From the NCBI RefSeq assembly GCF_000820105.1, contig NZ_CDDB01000052.1, forward strand, positions 33,890 through 97,889: a DNA stretch of 64,000 bases. The letters run 5' to 3'. Of the stretch, positions 52,563 through 63,744 are shown in pieces. Numbering within the stretch: the stretch's first letter is position 1; the number at the start of each line of letters is the position of its first letter. A model generated the notes under the pieces. That model ran no database searches. It saw only the letters and a list, made by a program, of their open reading frames with translations, and was not told the origin of the DNA. The translations under genes and the position numbers were made by a program. This DNA comes from Aeromonas schubertii (GTDB lineage Bacteria; Pseudomonadota; Gammaproteobacteria; Enterobacterales; Aeromonadaceae).

Positions 52563-52770
52563 ACCGCCCCGCAAGACGGAGAGTCGGGCTGATGGCTTGC
52601 GGATCGGAGTGACTCGGCAATCAGTGACGCGCACTTTTCATCCAGTGGCCTGGCAATATCTTCTGTAAAATCAGCGCTCTTTATTTATTTCCTCGAATTA
52701 CCCCCTCTTTTGGCTCCTATTGTGGCCCCTGCTTGCTTGAAAAGGATCTGTCCCCTCCTTAAACTTTACC

Positions 52771-52800
52771 GTGGAGAAAAGTGGATCAAAGTGGTTTTTC
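52771..52800 (+). promoter_or_regulatory. MraZ-binding repeats upstream of mraZ
   Basis: Three direct repeats start GTGG at 52771, 52781 and 52791, exactly 10 bases apart (GTGGAGAAAA, GTGGATCAAA, GTGGTTTTTC). This is the pattern bound by the MraZ ring in other bacteria. They lie 39-68 bases upstream of the mraZ start. The dcw promoter is likely nearby; GATAAT at 52825-52830 could be its -10. The rest of 52563-52770 holds nothing I recognise. Confidence 0.7.
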
Positions 52801-52838
52801 GATCCAGGGATAGGGCAAGCAAGGGATAATATAAGCGG

Positions 52839-53297
52839 GTGTTGCGTGGTGCTCATGCCATCAGCCTCGATACCAAGGGGCGGCTGGCTATACCGACCAG
52901 ATTTCGTGATTGGCTTCGTGATGAGTGCGAGGGCCAGCTGGTTTGCACCATCGATCTGACCCATCCCTGCCTGCTGCTCTATCCACTGCCCGAGTGGGAA
53001 GAGATTGAACGCAAGTTGCGCACTCTCTCCAACATGAATCCCATGGAGCGGCGGGTGCAGCGCCTTCTGCTCGGCCATGCCAGCGAGTGTGAGCTGGATG
53101 GCAATGGACGTTTGCTGCTGAGTGCACCTCTGCGTACCCATGCCGGGCTGGACAAGCGGGTGATGCTGATAGGGCAGCTCAACAAGTTCGAGTTATGGGA
53201 CGAAGAGCGCTGGCTCAAGCAAGTGGACGATGACATTCGGGACCTGCCGCAGGATGACTGGTCTGGCTCCGATCGACTACAGGACTTCTCTTTATAA
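52839..53297 (+). CDS. mraZ: Transcriptional regulator MraZ
   Basis: The 152-residue protein has two AbrB-like halves: [23 protein letters not shown] and [21 protein letters not shown], with the [16 protein letters not shown] and [11 protein letters not shown] segments. It binds GTGG repeats upstream as a ring and represses the dcw cluster. The start is a GTG (52839) with an AAGGGA some 12 bases before it; E. coli MraZ starts MFRG at the same place. It ends one base before rsmH. Confidence 0.94.
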   Translation: MLRGAHAISLDTKGRLAIPTRFRDWLRDECEGQLVCTIDLTHPCLLLYPLPEWEEIERKLRTLSNMNPMERRVQRLLLGHASECELDGNGRLLLSAPLRTHAGLDKRVMLIGQLNKFELWDEERWLKQVDDDIRDLPQDDWSGSDRLQDFSL

Positions 53298-54236
53298 ATG
53301 ACGCAAGGCTTTGAACACATCACGGTACTGCTCGACGAAGCGGTGGAAGGGCTGGCCATCAAGCCGGATGGCATCTACGTGGACGGCACCTTCGGTCGCG
53401 GCGGTCACTCCCGCCTGATCCTGCAGCAACTGGGTCCCGATGGGCGTCTTATCGCCATCGACAGGGATCCCCAGGCCATTGCCGAGGCGTCTACTATCGA
53501 TGATCCCCGCTTCGAGATCGTCCACGGCCCCTTCTCCGGGGTGGCTGGCTATATTGCCGAGCGTGGGCTGACCGGCAAGATCGATGGTTTCTTGATGGAT
53601 CTTGGGGTGTCATCACCCCAGCTGGATGATGCGGATCGCGGTTTCAGCTTTATGAAAGACGGTCCTCTCGACATGCGGATGGACCCGACCAGCGGTCAGA
53701 GTGCGGCCGAGTGGCTGGCCCACGCGGATATTGACGACATCGCCTGGGTCCTCAAGACCTTCGGAGAGGAGCGCTTTGCCAAGAAGATAGCGCGCGCCAT
53801 CGTCCACGATCGGGACGAGACGCCCTTCACCCGCACCCGCCAGCTGGCCGAGATGATTGCCCGTGTCAATCCGAGCAAGGAGAAGGGCAAGCATGCCGCC
53901 ACCCGCAGCTTCCAGGCGATCCGTATCTATATCAACAGCGAACTCGACGAGATCGAGTGCGCCCTCAATGCCTCCCTCTCCATTCTCAAACCGGGCGGGC
54001 GTTTGTCTGTGATAAGCTTCCACTCCCTCGAGGACCGCCTGGTCAAGCACTTCATTCGCAAGCATGAGAAGGGGCCCGAGATCCCCCGTGGTCTGCCCCT
54101 GACCGAGGCCCAGCTCAAGGGCGATCGTAAATTAAGAGGGATCGGCAAGGCGCTCAAGCCCTCCGATGACGAGGTCAACCAAAACAGTCGCTCCCGCAGC
54201 TCGGTGCTGCGAGTAGCCGAGCGGTTGCCGGAGTAG
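53298..54236 (+). CDS. rsmH: 16S rRNA (cytosine-1402-N4)-methyltransferase RsmH
   Basis: The 312-residue SAM enzyme methylates N4 of C1402 of 16S rRNA, the same base whose ribose RsmI modifies. [31 protein letters not shown] (SAM loop), [31 protein letters not shown] and the C-terminal [11 protein letters not shown] are all present. It is the second dcw gene. FtsL starts 2 bases after its stop. Confidence 0.97.
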   Translation: MTQGFEHITVLLDEAVEGLAIKPDGIYVDGTFGRGGHSRLILQQLGPDGRLIAIDRDPQAIAEASTIDDPRFEIVHGPFSGVAGYIAERGLTGKIDGFLMDLGVSSPQLDDADRGFSFMKDGPLDMRMDPTSGQSAAEWLAHADIDDIAWVLKTFGEERFAKKIARAIVHDRDETPFTRTRQLAEMIARVNPSKEKGKHAATRSFQAIRIYINSELDEIECALNASLSILKPGGRLSVISFHSLEDRLVKHFIRKHEKGPEIPRGLPLTEAQLKGDRKLRGIGKALKPSDDEVNQNSRSRSSVLRVAERLPE

Positions 54237-54238
54237 CC

Positions 54239-54553
54239 ATGGCCGAGGAGCGCATCAACCTCTCTCGCGAGATCCTCTCCGACCTGGGGCGCCACAAGAT
54301 CCAGCTCTTCCTGATCCTGGCGGTCCTGGTGACCGCCTTTGCCAGCATTTTGGTCACCAACATGACCCGTAGTACCACCTCCCGTTACAACGAGCTGATG
54401 GCCGAGCGTGACTCCCTCGAGATCGAGTGGCGTCACCTGCTCCTCGAGCAGAGCACCCTGGCAGAACACTCGCGGGTGGCGGCCCTGGCGATGGAGAAGC
54501 TGCAGATGGCGCGTCCCATCGTCACCACCGAGAAGGTGATCATAGAGCCATGA
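54239..54553 (+). CDS. ftsL: Cell division protein FtsL
   Basis: The 104-residue bitopic protein has one membrane helix (LFLILAVLVTAFASILV, about 22-38) and a periplasmic coiled coil (YNELMAERDSLEIEWRHLLLEQSTLAEHSRVAALAMEKL). It forms the FtsQLB divisome complex. Its last 4 bases overlap ftsI (ATGA). Confidence 0.94.
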   Translation: MAEERINLSREILSDLGRHKIQLFLILAVLVTAFASILVTNMTRSTTSRYNELMAERDSLEIEWRHLLLEQSTLAEHSRVAALAMEKLQMARPIVTTEKVIIEP

Positions 54554-56304
54554 GCCGCAAACCGACCCCCAAGGCGGCCAAAAACGCCAAGCAGACGACC
54601 ACGGTCCATCCGTGGCGCTTCCGTACCCTGATCGTCTTCATCGGCATCGCGTTTGTTGGCCTGGTGCTGCGCCTGGCCTGGATCCAGGTCATCGATCCGG
54701 ATCGCCTGCGTCAGGAGGGGGACATGCGCTCCCTGCGTACCACAGAGACCCAGGCCGTGCGTGGCATGATCACCGATCGCAACGGGGAACAACTGGCGGT
54801 TTCTGTGCCGGTAGAGGCGGTGTGGGCCGACCCCAAGACGGTTCACGAATCCGGTGCCGTCAACAATGAACGCGCCTGGCAGGCGCTCTCCGAAGTGCTC
54901 AAAGTGGATCTCAAGAGTCTCAAGCACAAGGTGGCCAATCCCAAGAAGCGCTTCGTCTATCTGCAGCGTCAGGTCACGCCGGCGGTGGCCGAGTACATCA
55001 AGGGGCTCAAGCTCGGGGGCGTCTATCTTCGTCCCGAGTCGCGCCGTTTCTACCCGACCGGCGAGATCAGCGCTCACCTGGTGGGGGTGACCAACATCGA
55101 CGGCCGCGGGATCGAAGGGATCGAGCGCAGCTATGACGACTGGTTGACCGCCACCCCGGGGGAGATGCGGGTACGCAAGGACCGGCATGGTCGGGTCATC
55201 GAGCATCTGGGGGTGGTCAAAGAGGGCAAAGATGCCAACGATCTGCACCTGAGCATCGATCAGCGGGTACAGTCCATCGCCTATCGGGCTCTCAAGAAGG
55301 CGACCGACGAGAATATGGCGACCTCCGGCTCCATGGTGATGCTGGATATCAAGACCGGTGAGGTGCTCGCCATGGTCAACTCCCCCTCCTACAACCCCAA
55401 CAACCGGGGTCAGTATCAGAGCTTCCGGGTACGCAACCGGGTGGTGACCGATACCTATGAGCCGGGCTCCACTGTCAAGCCGTTGATCCTGCTCAGTGCC
55501 CTTCACGCAGGAGTGACCAGCTGGGATGACTTCATCGATTCCAAGCCTCTGTTTATCGGTGCCAAGCAGATCAAGGACGTGAGTATCCATCACGCCAACA
55601 ACCTCCACGATATCCTGCGCTACTCCTCCAACATCGGCATGTCGCGTATCGCCCTGCGCATGCAGGCCCAGGACATGATCAACACCCTCAGTCTGCTTGG
55701 CTTCGGCATCGAGTCCGGTAGCGGCCTCATGGGAGAGAGCGGTGGCATGCTGCCCCAGCGTCGCCGCTGGTCCGATATCGAGCGTGCCACCCTGTCGTTT
55801 GGCTATGGCCTGCGAGTGACCCCGATGCAGCTGGTCTCGGCCTACTCCACCCTGGCCAACGGCGGCTGCCGGGTGCCCATCTCGGTCACCCGCCTCGACA
55901 AGGCTCCCACCTGCGAGCAGGTGATCAATCCCAAGGATGCCAAGGCGATGCTCGGTGCCCTCGAGTACGTGGTTGACAGCGCGATCCCCAAGGCCAAGGT
56001 TCCTGGCTATCGCATCGGTGGCAAGAGTGGTACCGCCAAGGTGGCGGTGGCCGGAGGCTACGGCAAGGATTACATGGCCTGGTTTGCCGGCTTTGCACCG
56101 GCCAGCGATCCCCGCTTCGCCATGGTCGTGGTCATCAACGAACCCAAGGGCAAGGCCTATTACGGGGGGGCCGTCGCGACGCCGCCGTTCGCCGAGGCCA
56201 TGGGCGGTGTGCTGCAACTGTTCAACATCAGACCGGACGCCAACACGGCGCCCCAGGTCGGCAAACTCGCCCGTCAGGAGGCTCCCCTTGTTCCCCGCAC
56301 TTGA
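54550..56304 (+). CDS. ftsI: Peptidoglycan D,D-transpeptidase FtsI (PBP3)
   Basis: The 584-residue inner-membrane protein has one N-terminal helix (FRTLIVFIGIAFVGLVLRLAWIQ), a non-catalytic pedestal domain and a transpeptidase domain with Ser307-Lys310 (GSTVK), SSN (359-361) and KSGTAK (about 495). It cross-links septal peptidoglycan. It is translated from ATG 54550, overlapping ftsL. The C terminus overlaps the murE start by 17 bases. Confidence 0.96.
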   Translation: MSRKPTPKAAKNAKQTTTVHPWRFRTLIVFIGIAFVGLVLRLAWIQVIDPDRLRQEGDMRSLRTTETQAVRGMITDRNGEQLAVSVPVEAVWADPKTVHESGAVNNERAWQALSEVLKVDLKSLKHKVANPKKRFVYLQRQVTPAVAEYIKGLKLGGVYLRPESRRFYPTGEISAHLVGVTNIDGRGIEGIERSYDDWLTATPGEMRVRKDRHGRVIEHLGVVKEGKDANDLHLSIDQRVQSIAYRALKKATDENMATSGSMVMLDIKTGEVLAMVNSPSYNPNNRGQYQSFRVRNRVVTDTYEPGSTVKPLILLSALHAGVTSWDDFIDSKPLFIGAKQIKDVSIHHANNLHDILRYSSNIGMSRIALRMQAQDMINTLSLLGFGIESGSGLMGESGGMLPQRRRWSDIERATLSFGYGLRVTPMQLVSAYSTLANGGCRVPISVTRLDKAPTCEQVINPKDAKAMLGALEYVVDSAIPKAKVPGYRIGGKSGTAKVAVAGGYGKDYMAWFAGFAPASDPRFAMVVVINEPKGKAYYGGAVATPPFAEAMGGVLQLFNIRPDANTAPQVGKLARQEAPLVPRT

Positions 56305-57769
56305 TCAACTGCTGCAACCCTTCGGCGTGAGTGCCCCTGCGCTCGCGCTGACCGGCCTAACCCTCGACAGCCGCGAAGCCGCTGAGGGGTGCCTGTTTGT
56401 GGCGGTCAAGGGTCATCAGGTGGATGGACGGCGCTTCATCGAACAGGCGGTGGCCAAGGGAGCCGCTGCCGTGTTGTTTGAGGCCGACGGGAGCTATGTT
56501 GCCCCCGATGTGGGCGTGCCCTGCGTGGGGCTTCACGACCTCCCGGTTCATCTTTCTGCATTGGCCGGTCGCTTCTATGGTGAGCCGGCGAGCCAGCTGC
56601 AACTGGTGGGGGTGACCGGGACCAACGGCAAGAGCACCACGGCGCTGCTGGTGGCCAATTGGCGCACCCTGCTGGGGGGGCGTGCCGGCGTCATGGGCAC
56701 CGTGGGTAATGGTCTGTTTGGGGATCTGGTCGAGGCGGCCAATACCACCGGCAGCGCCATCGAGGTACAGGGTTCCCTGCGCGTCTTGCGTGAGCAGGGC
56801 GCCGATCTCGTCGCCATGGAGGTCTCCAGCCATGGTCTGGTGCAACACAGGGTGGCGGGTCTGCGCTTCGCCGCGGCCGCCTACACCAACCTGAGCCGGG
56901 ATCATCTGGACTACCACGGCACCATGGACGCCTATGGGGCGGCCAAAGAACGGCTGCTGGATCGGGTCGATGAGTCCTGTTCCGTCATCAATGGGGACGA
57001 CGAGGTGGGGCGCCAGTGGCTGGCGCGTCGACCCGCCGCCGTCGCTTACAGCCTGGAGGGTGGGGTGGCCGGCCATCCGGGGCCGCAGATCATTGCCTCG
57101 GACCTCGAATTTCATCAGCAGGGTTTTCGTGCCCGGATTAACTCCCCGTGGGGGAATGGTGTATTATCCGCCCCCTTGCTGGGCCGCTTCAACGTGGCCA
57201 ATGCGCTGGCTGCCATGGGAGTCATGCTGGTGCTGGGTTATGAGTTCCATGCCCTGCTCGAGAGTGCACCCCGTCTACAGCCTGTCACCGGCCGCATGGA
57301 GTGCTTTGGCGGCCAGGGTAAACCCCTCGCCGTGGTCGACTATGCCCACACGCCGGATGCCCTGGAGAAGGCGCTGGCGGCCCTGCGAGTGCACTGTCAT
57401 GGACGCCTCTGGTGCCTGATTGGCTGTGGCGGGGACAGGGACCGGGGCAAGCGGCCCATGATGGCGGCCATGGCCGAGCGTCATGCGGACCGGGTGATCC
57501 TGACCGACGATAACCCCCGCACCGAGGATCCGCGTCAGATCATGGCAGACATGGTTACCGGTTTGCAGCAGCCCGACGCGGTTCAAGTGGAGCACGATCG
57601 GGTGGCCGCCATTCGCTTGGCCCTGACTCAGGCGGGCCCGCAAGATATCGTCCTGGTGGCCGGAAAGGGGCACGAGGATTACCAGATCATTGGCAAGGAC
57701 AAGCGCCACTACAGCGATCGTGAGACGGTCGCTGCCGTGCTGCAAACACTACCGGAGTCATTCAGATGA
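56288..57769 (+). CDS. murE: UDP-MurNAc-tripeptide synthetase MurE (meso-diaminopimelate-adding)
   Basis: The 493-residue ligase adds meso-diaminopimelate to UDP-MurNAc-L-Ala-D-Glu. ATP loop VTGTNGKST (109-117), AMEVSSHGLVQHRV, VVDYAHTPDALEKAL, and DDNPRTEDPR, the DNPR motif specific for diaminopimelate. The start is a TTG (56288) preceded by AGGAGG at 6-base spacing, inside the last 17 bases of ftsI; there is no nearby in-frame ATG. It overlaps murF by ATGA. Confidence 0.95.
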   Translation: MFPALDQLLQPFGVSAPALALTGLTLDSREAAEGCLFVAVKGHQVDGRRFIEQAVAKGAAAVLFEADGSYVAPDVGVPCVGLHDLPVHLSALAGRFYGEPASQLQLVGVTGTNGKSTTALLVANWRTLLGGRAGVMGTVGNGLFGDLVEAANTTGSAIEVQGSLRVLREQGADLVAMEVSSHGLVQHRVAGLRFAAAAYTNLSRDHLDYHGTMDAYGAAKERLLDRVDESCSVINGDDEVGRQWLARRPAAVAYSLEGGVAGHPGPQIIASDLEFHQQGFRARINSPWGNGVLSAPLLGRFNVANALAAMGVMLVLGYEFHALLESAPRLQPVTGRMECFGGQGKPLAVVDYAHTPDALEKALAALRVHCHGRLWCLIGCGGDRDRGKRPMMAAMAERHADRVILTDDNPRTEDPRQIMADMVTGLQQPDAVQVEHDRVAAIRLALTQAGPQDIVLVAGKGHEDYQIIGKDKRHYSDRETVAAVLQTLPESFR

Positions 57770-59121
57770 TGACCCTTCAACTCACCGACATCGCCAACGC
57801 CATCGAGGCGCGCCTGGTCGGGGAGGATTGCCCCATTACCGCCGTCAGCACCGATACCCGTCAGCTGGCGCCCGGTTCCCTGTTCGTCGCCCTGCGTGGC
57901 GAGCGTTTCGATGCCCACGACTTCTGTGACCAGGCCCTCGCCGCCGGCGCCAGCGCCTTGCTGGTGGCGCGCGAGCTGCCCCTGGCCATTCCGCAACTCA
58001 TCGTGAGCGATACCCTGCGTGGTCTCGGTCGTCTCGGTCGTCTGGTGCGCCAGCGAGTCAATCCCAAGGTGCTCGCCATCACCGGCAGCTGTGGCAAGAC
58101 CACGGTCAAGGAGATGGCCTCGGCCATCCTCTCCCACGAAGGGAGGGTGCTGGCCACCGCCGGTAACTTCAATAACGAGGTGGGCGTTCCCCTGACCCTG
58201 CTGCGTCTCGAACCCGAGCACAGTTTCGCCGTGATGGAGCTTGGCGCCAATCACAAGGGGGAGATCGCCTGGACCACCTCCCTGGCCCTGCCCGATGCCG
58301 CCATCATCAACAACGTGGCGGCGGCCCATCTGGAGGGATTTGGCTCCCTCGAGGGGATCTACCACGCCAAGAGCGAGATCTTCGAGGGACTGGGCGAGGG
58401 GGGCACCGCCATCGTCAACGCCGACAACGAATTCTGGCCCAAGTGGCGGGAGCGGGGGATCCGCTGCGCCTTCTCCATCGAAGACCAGACCCAACCGTTC
58501 CACGCCCGCGATATCCGTATCAACGCAGCCGGCTGCGCCGAGTTTGTCATGGTCACCCCCGAGGGCGAAGTGGCGCTGACGCTGGCCATTCCGGGTCGTC
58601 ACAATATCGCCAATGCCCTCTCGGCGGCGGCAGGATGTCAGGCGCTCGGCGCCTCTCTGGCCTCCATCAAGGCGGGACTGGAGAGGATGGCGCCGGTCAA
58701 GGGACGCTTCTGCGTCCAGCGCTGGGGTGGCCTCACCCTGATCGACGACACCTACAACGCCAGCGTGGAGTCTGTACTGGCGGGGATCGATGCCCTGCGC
58801 GAGATGGCCGGTTACCGGGTACTGGTGTTTGGCGACATGCGGGAGCTGGGCGCCGAGTCGGCCGAGCAGCACGCTCGCGTCGGCCGTCATGCTCGCGAGT
58901 GCGGTCTCGACGCCGTGCTCACGGTCGGAGAAGAGAGTCGCCATACCGCAGATGCCGCGGGTGGTCGTCATTTTGATAACAAGGCATCACTCTATGAAGT
59001 GCTGGCAACCATGATTGAAACCCATACAGAGATAGCGGTACTGGTGAAGGGGGCCCGAGGCTCCCGGATGGAAGATATCGTCGAGATGGTCAAGCACCAT
59101 CAGGAGCAGGCATCATGCTAG
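57766..59121 (+). CDS. murF: UDP-MurNAc-pentapeptide synthetase MurF
   Basis: The 451-residue ligase adds D-Ala-D-Ala to the muramyl tripeptide. ATP loop [14 protein letters not shown] (about 105), [38 protein letters not shown] and [12 protein letters not shown] are diagnostic. Tandem ATGs lie at 57766 (overlapping the murE stop) and 57769. It overlaps mraY by 7 bases. Confidence 0.95.
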   Translation: MMTLQLTDIANAIEARLVGEDCPITAVSTDTRQLAPGSLFVALRGERFDAHDFCDQALAAGASALLVARELPLAIPQLIVSDTLRGLGRLGRLVRQRVNPKVLAITGSCGKTTVKEMASAILSHEGRVLATAGNFNNEVGVPLTLLRLEPEHSFAVMELGANHKGEIAWTTSLALPDAAIINNVAAAHLEGFGSLEGIYHAKSEIFEGLGEGGTAIVNADNEFWPKWRERGIRCAFSIEDQTQPFHARDIRINAAGCAEFVMVTPEGEVALTLAIPGRHNIANALSAAAGCQALGASLASIKAGLERMAPVKGRFCVQRWGGLTLIDDTYNASVESVLAGIDALREMAGYRVLVFGDMRELGAESAEQHARVGRHARECGLDAVLTVGEESRHTADAAGGRHFDNKASLYEVLATMIETHTEIAVLVKGARGSRMEDIVEMVKHHQEQASC

Positions 59122-60197
59122 TCTGGCTGGCGGAACTGCTCACCCCGCATTTCACCTTCTTCAACGTCTTCTCCTACCTGACGTTTCGTTCCATCCTGTC
59201 GATCCTGACCGGACTGTTCGTCGCCCTCTGGATGGGACCGCGCCTGATCCGTCGCCTGCAGATCCTCAAGTTTGGCCAGGTGATCCGCAACGACGGCCCC
59301 GAATCCCACCTGAGCAAGCGGGGCACCCCCACCATGGGCGGGCTGATGATCCTCGCCTCCATCTTTATCTCCGTGCTGCTCTGGTGCCGCCTCGACAACC
59401 CCTATGTCTGGCTGGTGCTGTTCGTGCTCGGTGCCTATGGCGCCATCGGTTTCGCCGATGACTACCTCAAGGTGGTGCGCAAGAACACCGATGGCCTCAT
59501 CGCCCGCTGGAAGTATTTCTGGCAGTCGGCCGTGGCCCTGGTGGTCGCCTTCTACCTCTATGGAACCGCTACCCATGACGGTCAGACCCAGCTGGTGGTG
59601 CCCTTCCTCAAGGAGGTGATGCCCCAGCTCGGGCTGCTGTTCATCGTGCTGGCTTACTTCGTCATCGTCGGCACCTCCAATGCGGTCAACCTGACCGATG
59701 GTCTCGACGGGCTCGCCATCATGCCCACCGTCATGGTCGCCGCCGGCTTCGCCCTGATCGCCTGGGCCACCGGCAACGTCAACTTCGCCAGCTATCTGCA
59801 CATTCCCTACGTGCCCTACACCTCCGAGCTGGTGGTGGTGTGCACCGCCATCATAGGCGCAGGTCTGGGATTCCTCTGGTTTAACACCTACCCGGCCCAG
59901 GTCTTTATGGGAGACGTTGGCTCCCTGGCGCTCGGCGGCGCGCTCGGCACCATTGCCGTGCTGGTGCGTCAGGAGTTTCTGCTGGTCATCATGGGCGGCG
60001 TCTTCGTGATGGAGACCCTGTCGGTGATCCTGCAGGTGGGCTCCTACAAGCTGCGCGGTGTGCGAATCTTCCGGATGGCTCCTATTCACCACCACTACGA
60101 GAAGAAGGGCTGGCCGGAGCCGCGCGTCATCGTGCGCTTCTGGATCATCACCCTCGTACTGGTACTGCTGGGTCTGGCGACCCTGAAGGTGAGGTAA
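59115..60197 (+). CDS. mraY: Phospho-MurNAc-pentapeptide transferase MraY
   Basis: The 360-residue protein has 10 predicted membrane helices. It makes lipid I from undecaprenyl phosphate. [17 protein letters not shown], the catalytic [17 protein letters not shown] and [30 protein letters not shown] and [24 protein letters not shown] are all conserved. It lies between murF and murD, with 4 bases before murD. Confidence 0.96.
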   Translation: MLVWLAELLTPHFTFFNVFSYLTFRSILSILTGLFVALWMGPRLIRRLQILKFGQVIRNDGPESHLSKRGTPTMGGLMILASIFISVLLWCRLDNPYVWLVLFVLGAYGAIGFADDYLKVVRKNTDGLIARWKYFWQSAVALVVAFYLYGTATHDGQTQLVVPFLKEVMPQLGLLFIVLAYFVIVGTSNAVNLTDGLDGLAIMPTVMVAAGFALIAWATGNVNFASYLHIPYVPYTSELVVVCTAIIGAGLGFLWFNTYPAQVFMGDVGSLALGGALGTIAVLVRQEFLLVIMGGVFVMETLSVILQVGSYKLRGVRIFRMAPIHHHYEKKGWPEPRVIVRFWIITLVLVLLGLATLKVR

Positions 60198-60201
60198 GCC
60201 C

Positions 60202-61485
60202 ATGGTCATCATCATCGGACTCGGCAAGACGGGCCTCTCCTGTGTGGAGTACTTCCTCGCCAAGGGCGTGACCCCTCTGGTGATGGATACCCGGGCCAAT
60301 CCGCCCGGCCGTGATCAACTGCCTCCCGAGGTGGAGTTGGTTCAGGGACTGGATGGGGAGCGCCTGAACCAGGCGCACCTCATCGTCGCGAGCCCCGGCA
60401 TCGCCCTGGCGACTCCCGAGCTCAAGGCCGCCGCCGAACGCGGCGTCGAGATCGTCGGCGACATCGAGCTGTTCGTGCGCGAGGCCAAGGCCCCCATCGT
60501 GGCCATTACTGGCTCCAACGGCAAGAGTACTGTTACCACCCTGGTCGGTGAGATGATCCAGGAAGCAGGCCTTCGGGTTGGCGTGGGGGGCAACATCGGG
60601 GTTCCTGCACTGGCGCTCCTCAACGCGCCCGCCGATCTCTATGTGCTGGAGCTCTCCAGCTTCCAGCTCGAGACCACTCACAGCCTGCAAGCGGCCGCTT
60701 CGGTGGTGCTCAACCTCTCGGAAGATCACATGGATCGCTACGAGGGGATGGCCGATTACCGCGCCGCCAAACAGAAGATCCATCAGCACTCTCGCCACAT
60801 CCTGGTCAATCGGGACGATCCCCAGACCCTGCCCGATGTGGGGAGCGTCTGGAGCAGCTTTGGCCTTGACTGTAACGCCTACGGTCGCTGCGAGATCGAC
60901 GGCAGTCCCTGGCTCACCCTGCACGGGGAGCCTCTGCTGGCGGTCGATGAGATGAAGATAGTGGGTGCCCATAACCAGGCCAATGCCCTGGCCGCCATGG
61001 CCCTGTGCGATGCGGTCGGCATCCCGCGTGAACCCCAGCTCACCGTGTTGCGTCGCTTCGAGGGCCTGGCCCATCGCGCCCGCTTCGTGCGCGAGGTGGG
61101 GGGCGTGCGCTGGATCAACGACTCCAAGGCGACCAATGTGGGCGCCACCCTGGCTGCCGTGGCCGGGGTGCGCGAGGCGGTGAAGGGGCGCTTGATCCTG
61201 TTGGCCGGCGGTCAGGGCAAGGGGCAGGACTTTAGTCCGCTGCAGGCCCTGCTCGGCAGCCAGATCGACAAGATGTACTGCTTCGGTCAGGATGGCGCCC
61301 TGCTGGCAGCCCTCGGTGAGCCGACCGAGCAGGTGGCTGACATGGGGCAGGCCGTTACCCGTGCCGCCGCCGAGGCTCGCCCCGGTGACTGGGTACTGCT
61401 GGCGCCCGCCTGTGCCAGCCTGGATCAGTTCAAATCCTTCGAGGAGCGGGGTGACCGCTTCACCGCACAGGTGATGAGCCTATGA
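60202..61485 (+). CDS. murD: UDP-MurNAc-L-alanine--D-glutamate ligase MurD
   Basis: The 427-residue ligase adds D-Glu. It starts [19 protein letters not shown] with a Rossmann-like UDP-binding domain. The ATP loop is [13 protein letters not shown] (about 101-113), [13 protein letters not shown] follows, and the C-terminal domain has GGQGKGQDF and [22 protein letters not shown]. It overlaps ftsW by 4 bases. Confidence 0.96.
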   Translation: MVIIIGLGKTGLSCVEYFLAKGVTPLVMDTRANPPGRDQLPPEVELVQGLDGERLNQAHLIVASPGIALATPELKAAAERGVEIVGDIELFVREAKAPIVAITGSNGKSTVTTLVGEMIQEAGLRVGVGGNIGVPALALLNAPADLYVLELSSFQLETTHSLQAAASVVLNLSEDHMDRYEGMADYRAAKQKIHQHSRHILVNRDDPQTLPDVGSVWSSFGLDCNAYGRCEIDGSPWLTLHGEPLLAVDEMKIVGAHNQANALAAMALCDAVGIPREPQLTVLRRFEGLAHRARFVREVGGVRWINDSKATNVGATLAAVAGVREAVKGRLILLAGGQGKGQDFSPLQALLGSQIDKMYCFGQDGALLAALGEPTEQVADMGQAVTRAAAEARPGDWVLLAPACASLDQFKSFEERGDRFTAQVMSL

Positions 61486-62666
61486 AGGGGATGCTGCGAT
61501 CGGTCGCCGTCTGGGTGTGGGGGGTGTTGATGCCCCAGCGTCCCGGTGCGCTTTATGATCGCCAGTTGGTGACCCTGGCCTTCTCCCTGATGATGGTGGG
61601 GCTGGTGATCGTCGCCTCTGCCTCTATTCCCGAGGGGATCTCCCTGGCGGGGGATCCCTTCCTGTTTGTGAAGCGTCATGGCACCTTCCTGGTGATGGCC
61701 GTCGGTATCGCCTGGTTTGTGCTGCAGGTGCCCATGATGCGCTGGCAGCAGTACAACGGCTCCATGCTGTTGCTCGCCATCATCATGCTGGTTCTGGTGC
61801 TGGTTGCCGGTCGCAGCGTCAACGGTTCGGTACGCTGGCTGCCGCTGGGTCCCTTCAACCTGCAGCCGGCCGAGTTTGCCAAGCTGGCCCTGTTTGTCTA
61901 CTTGGCCGGCTATCTGGTGCGCCGCCAGCACGAGGTGCGCGAGCGGCTGATCGGCTTTATGAAGCCCCTGGCGGTGCTCTTTGTGCTCGCTATCTTGTTG
62001 TTGCTGCAGCCCGACCTGGGCTCTGTGGTGGTGATGTTTGTCACGACCCTCGGCATGCTGTTCCTGGCCGGGGCTCGTCTGATGCAGTTTATTGGCCTGA
62101 TCCTGGCCGGTGTGGGGGCCGTGGTGACCCTGATCATCGCCGAGCCCTACCGGATGCGACGGGTCACCTCCTTCCTCGACCCCTGGGCCGATCCCTTTGG
62201 CAGCGGTTATCAGTTGACCCAGTCCCTGATGGCATTCGGCCGTGGCAGCTGGCTGGGGGAGGGGCTCGGTAACTCGATCCAGAAGCTTGAGTACCTGCCC
62301 GAGGCACACACCGACTTCGTCTTCGCCATCCTGGGTGAGGAGCTTGGCTATCTCGGTGTGCTGGCGGTGCTGGCCCTGCAGTTTTTCATGGCGGCCAAGG
62401 CGTTGCGTCTCGGTCACGCCTGCCTCCAGGCCCAGCGCCTCTACGAGGGCTACCTCGCTATCGGCATCGGCATCTGGTTCAGTTTTCAAACCTTCGTCAA
62501 CGTGGGGGCAGCCAGCGGCATGATGCCCACCAAGGGATTGACCCTGCCCCTGGTGAGCTATGGCGGCTCCAGCCTCATCATCATGTCGGTGGCGGTGAGT
62601 ATGTTGATTCGTATCGATTTTGAGTTGCGCCAGGCGAGTGCCCAGGCGCGCGTGCGGGAGGCGTAG
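61482..62666 (+). CDS. ftsW: Peptidoglycan glycosyltransferase FtsW (SEDS family)
   Basis: The 394-residue membrane protein has about 10 helices. SEDS motifs: [34 protein letters not shown] (extracellular loop 2 region), [10 protein letters not shown] with the catalytic-region Asp, [12 protein letters not shown]-like [14 protein letters not shown], and [18 protein letters not shown] in the large loop. It polymerises septal glycan with FtsI. It overlaps murG (TAGTG). Confidence 0.95.
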   Translation: MKGMLRSVAVWVWGVLMPQRPGALYDRQLVTLAFSLMMVGLVIVASASIPEGISLAGDPFLFVKRHGTFLVMAVGIAWFVLQVPMMRWQQYNGSMLLLAIIMLVLVLVAGRSVNGSVRWLPLGPFNLQPAEFAKLALFVYLAGYLVRRQHEVRERLIGFMKPLAVLFVLAILLLLQPDLGSVVVMFVTTLGMLFLAGARLMQFIGLILAGVGAVVTLIIAEPYRMRRVTSFLDPWADPFGSGYQLTQSLMAFGRGSWLGEGLGNSIQKLEYLPEAHTDFVFAILGEELGYLGVLAVLALQFFMAAKALRLGHACLQAQRLYEGYLAIGIGIWFSFQTFVNVGAASGMMPTKGLTLPLVSYGGSSLIIMSVAVSMLIRIDFELRQASAQARVREA

Positions 62667-63736
62667 TGAGCAAGACTCTGTTGGTGATGGCAGGTGGTAC
62701 CGGGGGCCATGTGTTTCCCGGTCTGGCCGTGGCCGATCGGTTGAAGGCGCAGGGCTGGACCATCCACTGGCTCGGCACCGCCGACCGGATGGAGGCGGAG
62801 TTGGTGCCGGCCCACGGCTATCCCATCTCCTTTATCGATATTCAGGGGGTGCGCGGCAATGGCCTCAAGCGCCTGCTCGAGGCCCCCTATCGTATCGTCA
62901 AGTCGATCCTGCAGGCTCGCCAGGTGCTCAAGACCATCCGCCCCGATGTGGTGCTGGGCATGGGAGGCTTTGCCTCCGGCCCCGGTGGCGTGGCGGCCTG
63001 GCTCTCCGGCATTCCGCTGCTGCTGCACGAGCAGAATGCCTCCGCCGGCATGACCAACAAGCTGCTGGCACGCATCGCCAAGCGGGTATTGATGGCCTTT
63101 CCCGGCGCCTTTGCCCCGAGCCGCCGTACCGCCGTGGTGGGTAACCCGGTGCGTCCCGAGGTGGTTGCTCTGCCCGCTCCCGATGAGAGAATGGGGGGCG
63201 GTGAGCGCCCGCTTCGCCTGCTGATCATAGGTGGCAGCTTGGGAGCCCGGGTCCTGAATGAACAGGTCCCCCTGGCGGTGGCCGCGGCAGGCATCCCTGT
63301 CGAGGTGCGCCATCAGACCGGCAAGGGCAACCAGGAGGCCGTGGCCATGGCCTATGGCAAGCTGGGTCTCGAGGCCGAGGTGAGCGACTTTATCAAGGAG
63401 ATGGCCGGGGCCTATGCCTGGGCCGATCTGGTGGTGTGCCGTGCCGGCGCACTGACCGTTTCCGAGGTGGCTGCCGCCGGCGTGGCCGCCATTTTTGTGC
63501 CGCTACCCCATGCGGTAGACGATCACCAGACCCGCAACGCCCTGACCCTGGTCGACGGCGGTGCGGCCGAGTTCCTGCCCCAGTCCGATCTGACACCGGC
63601 CTCTCTGGCTGCCCGTCTGGTCTGGCTGGCCGGTCGCAGGGATACATTGTTGAAGATGGCCCAGGCGGCTCGTCGCATCGCGATCACCGATGCGGCCGAG
63701 CGTGTTGCGGATGAATGCAAACGTCTGGCCGAGTGA
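62666..63736 (+). CDS. murG: Lipid II synthase MurG (GlcNAc transferase)
   Basis: The 356-residue GT-B enzyme adds GlcNAc to lipid I on the inner face of the membrane. [16 protein letters not shown] (9-24) and [33 protein letters not shown] are conserved, with [11 protein letters not shown] and [37 protein letters not shown] in the donor-binding half. The start is a GTG overlapping the ftsW stop. It is followed by murC, 8 bases on. Confidence 0.96.
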   Translation: MSKTLLVMAGGTGGHVFPGLAVADRLKAQGWTIHWLGTADRMEAELVPAHGYPISFIDIQGVRGNGLKRLLEAPYRIVKSILQARQVLKTIRPDVVLGMGGFASGPGGVAAWLSGIPLLLHEQNASAGMTNKLLARIAKRVLMAFPGAFAPSRRTAVVGNPVRPEVVALPAPDERMGGGERPLRLLIIGGSLGARVLNEQVPLAVAAAGIPVEVRHQTGKGNQEAVAMAYGKLGLEAEVSDFIKEMAGAYAWADLVVCRAGALTVSEVAAAGVAAIFVPLPHAVDDHQTRNALTLVDGGAAEFLPQSDLTPASLAARLVWLAGRRDTLLKMAQAARRIAITDAAERVADECKRLAE

Positions 63737-63744
63737 GAGAGAGC

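Noticed and set aside
54433-56217. 594-residue minus-strand frame over ftsI
   Set aside because: Antisense shadow of ftsI; composition typical of reverse-frame noise.
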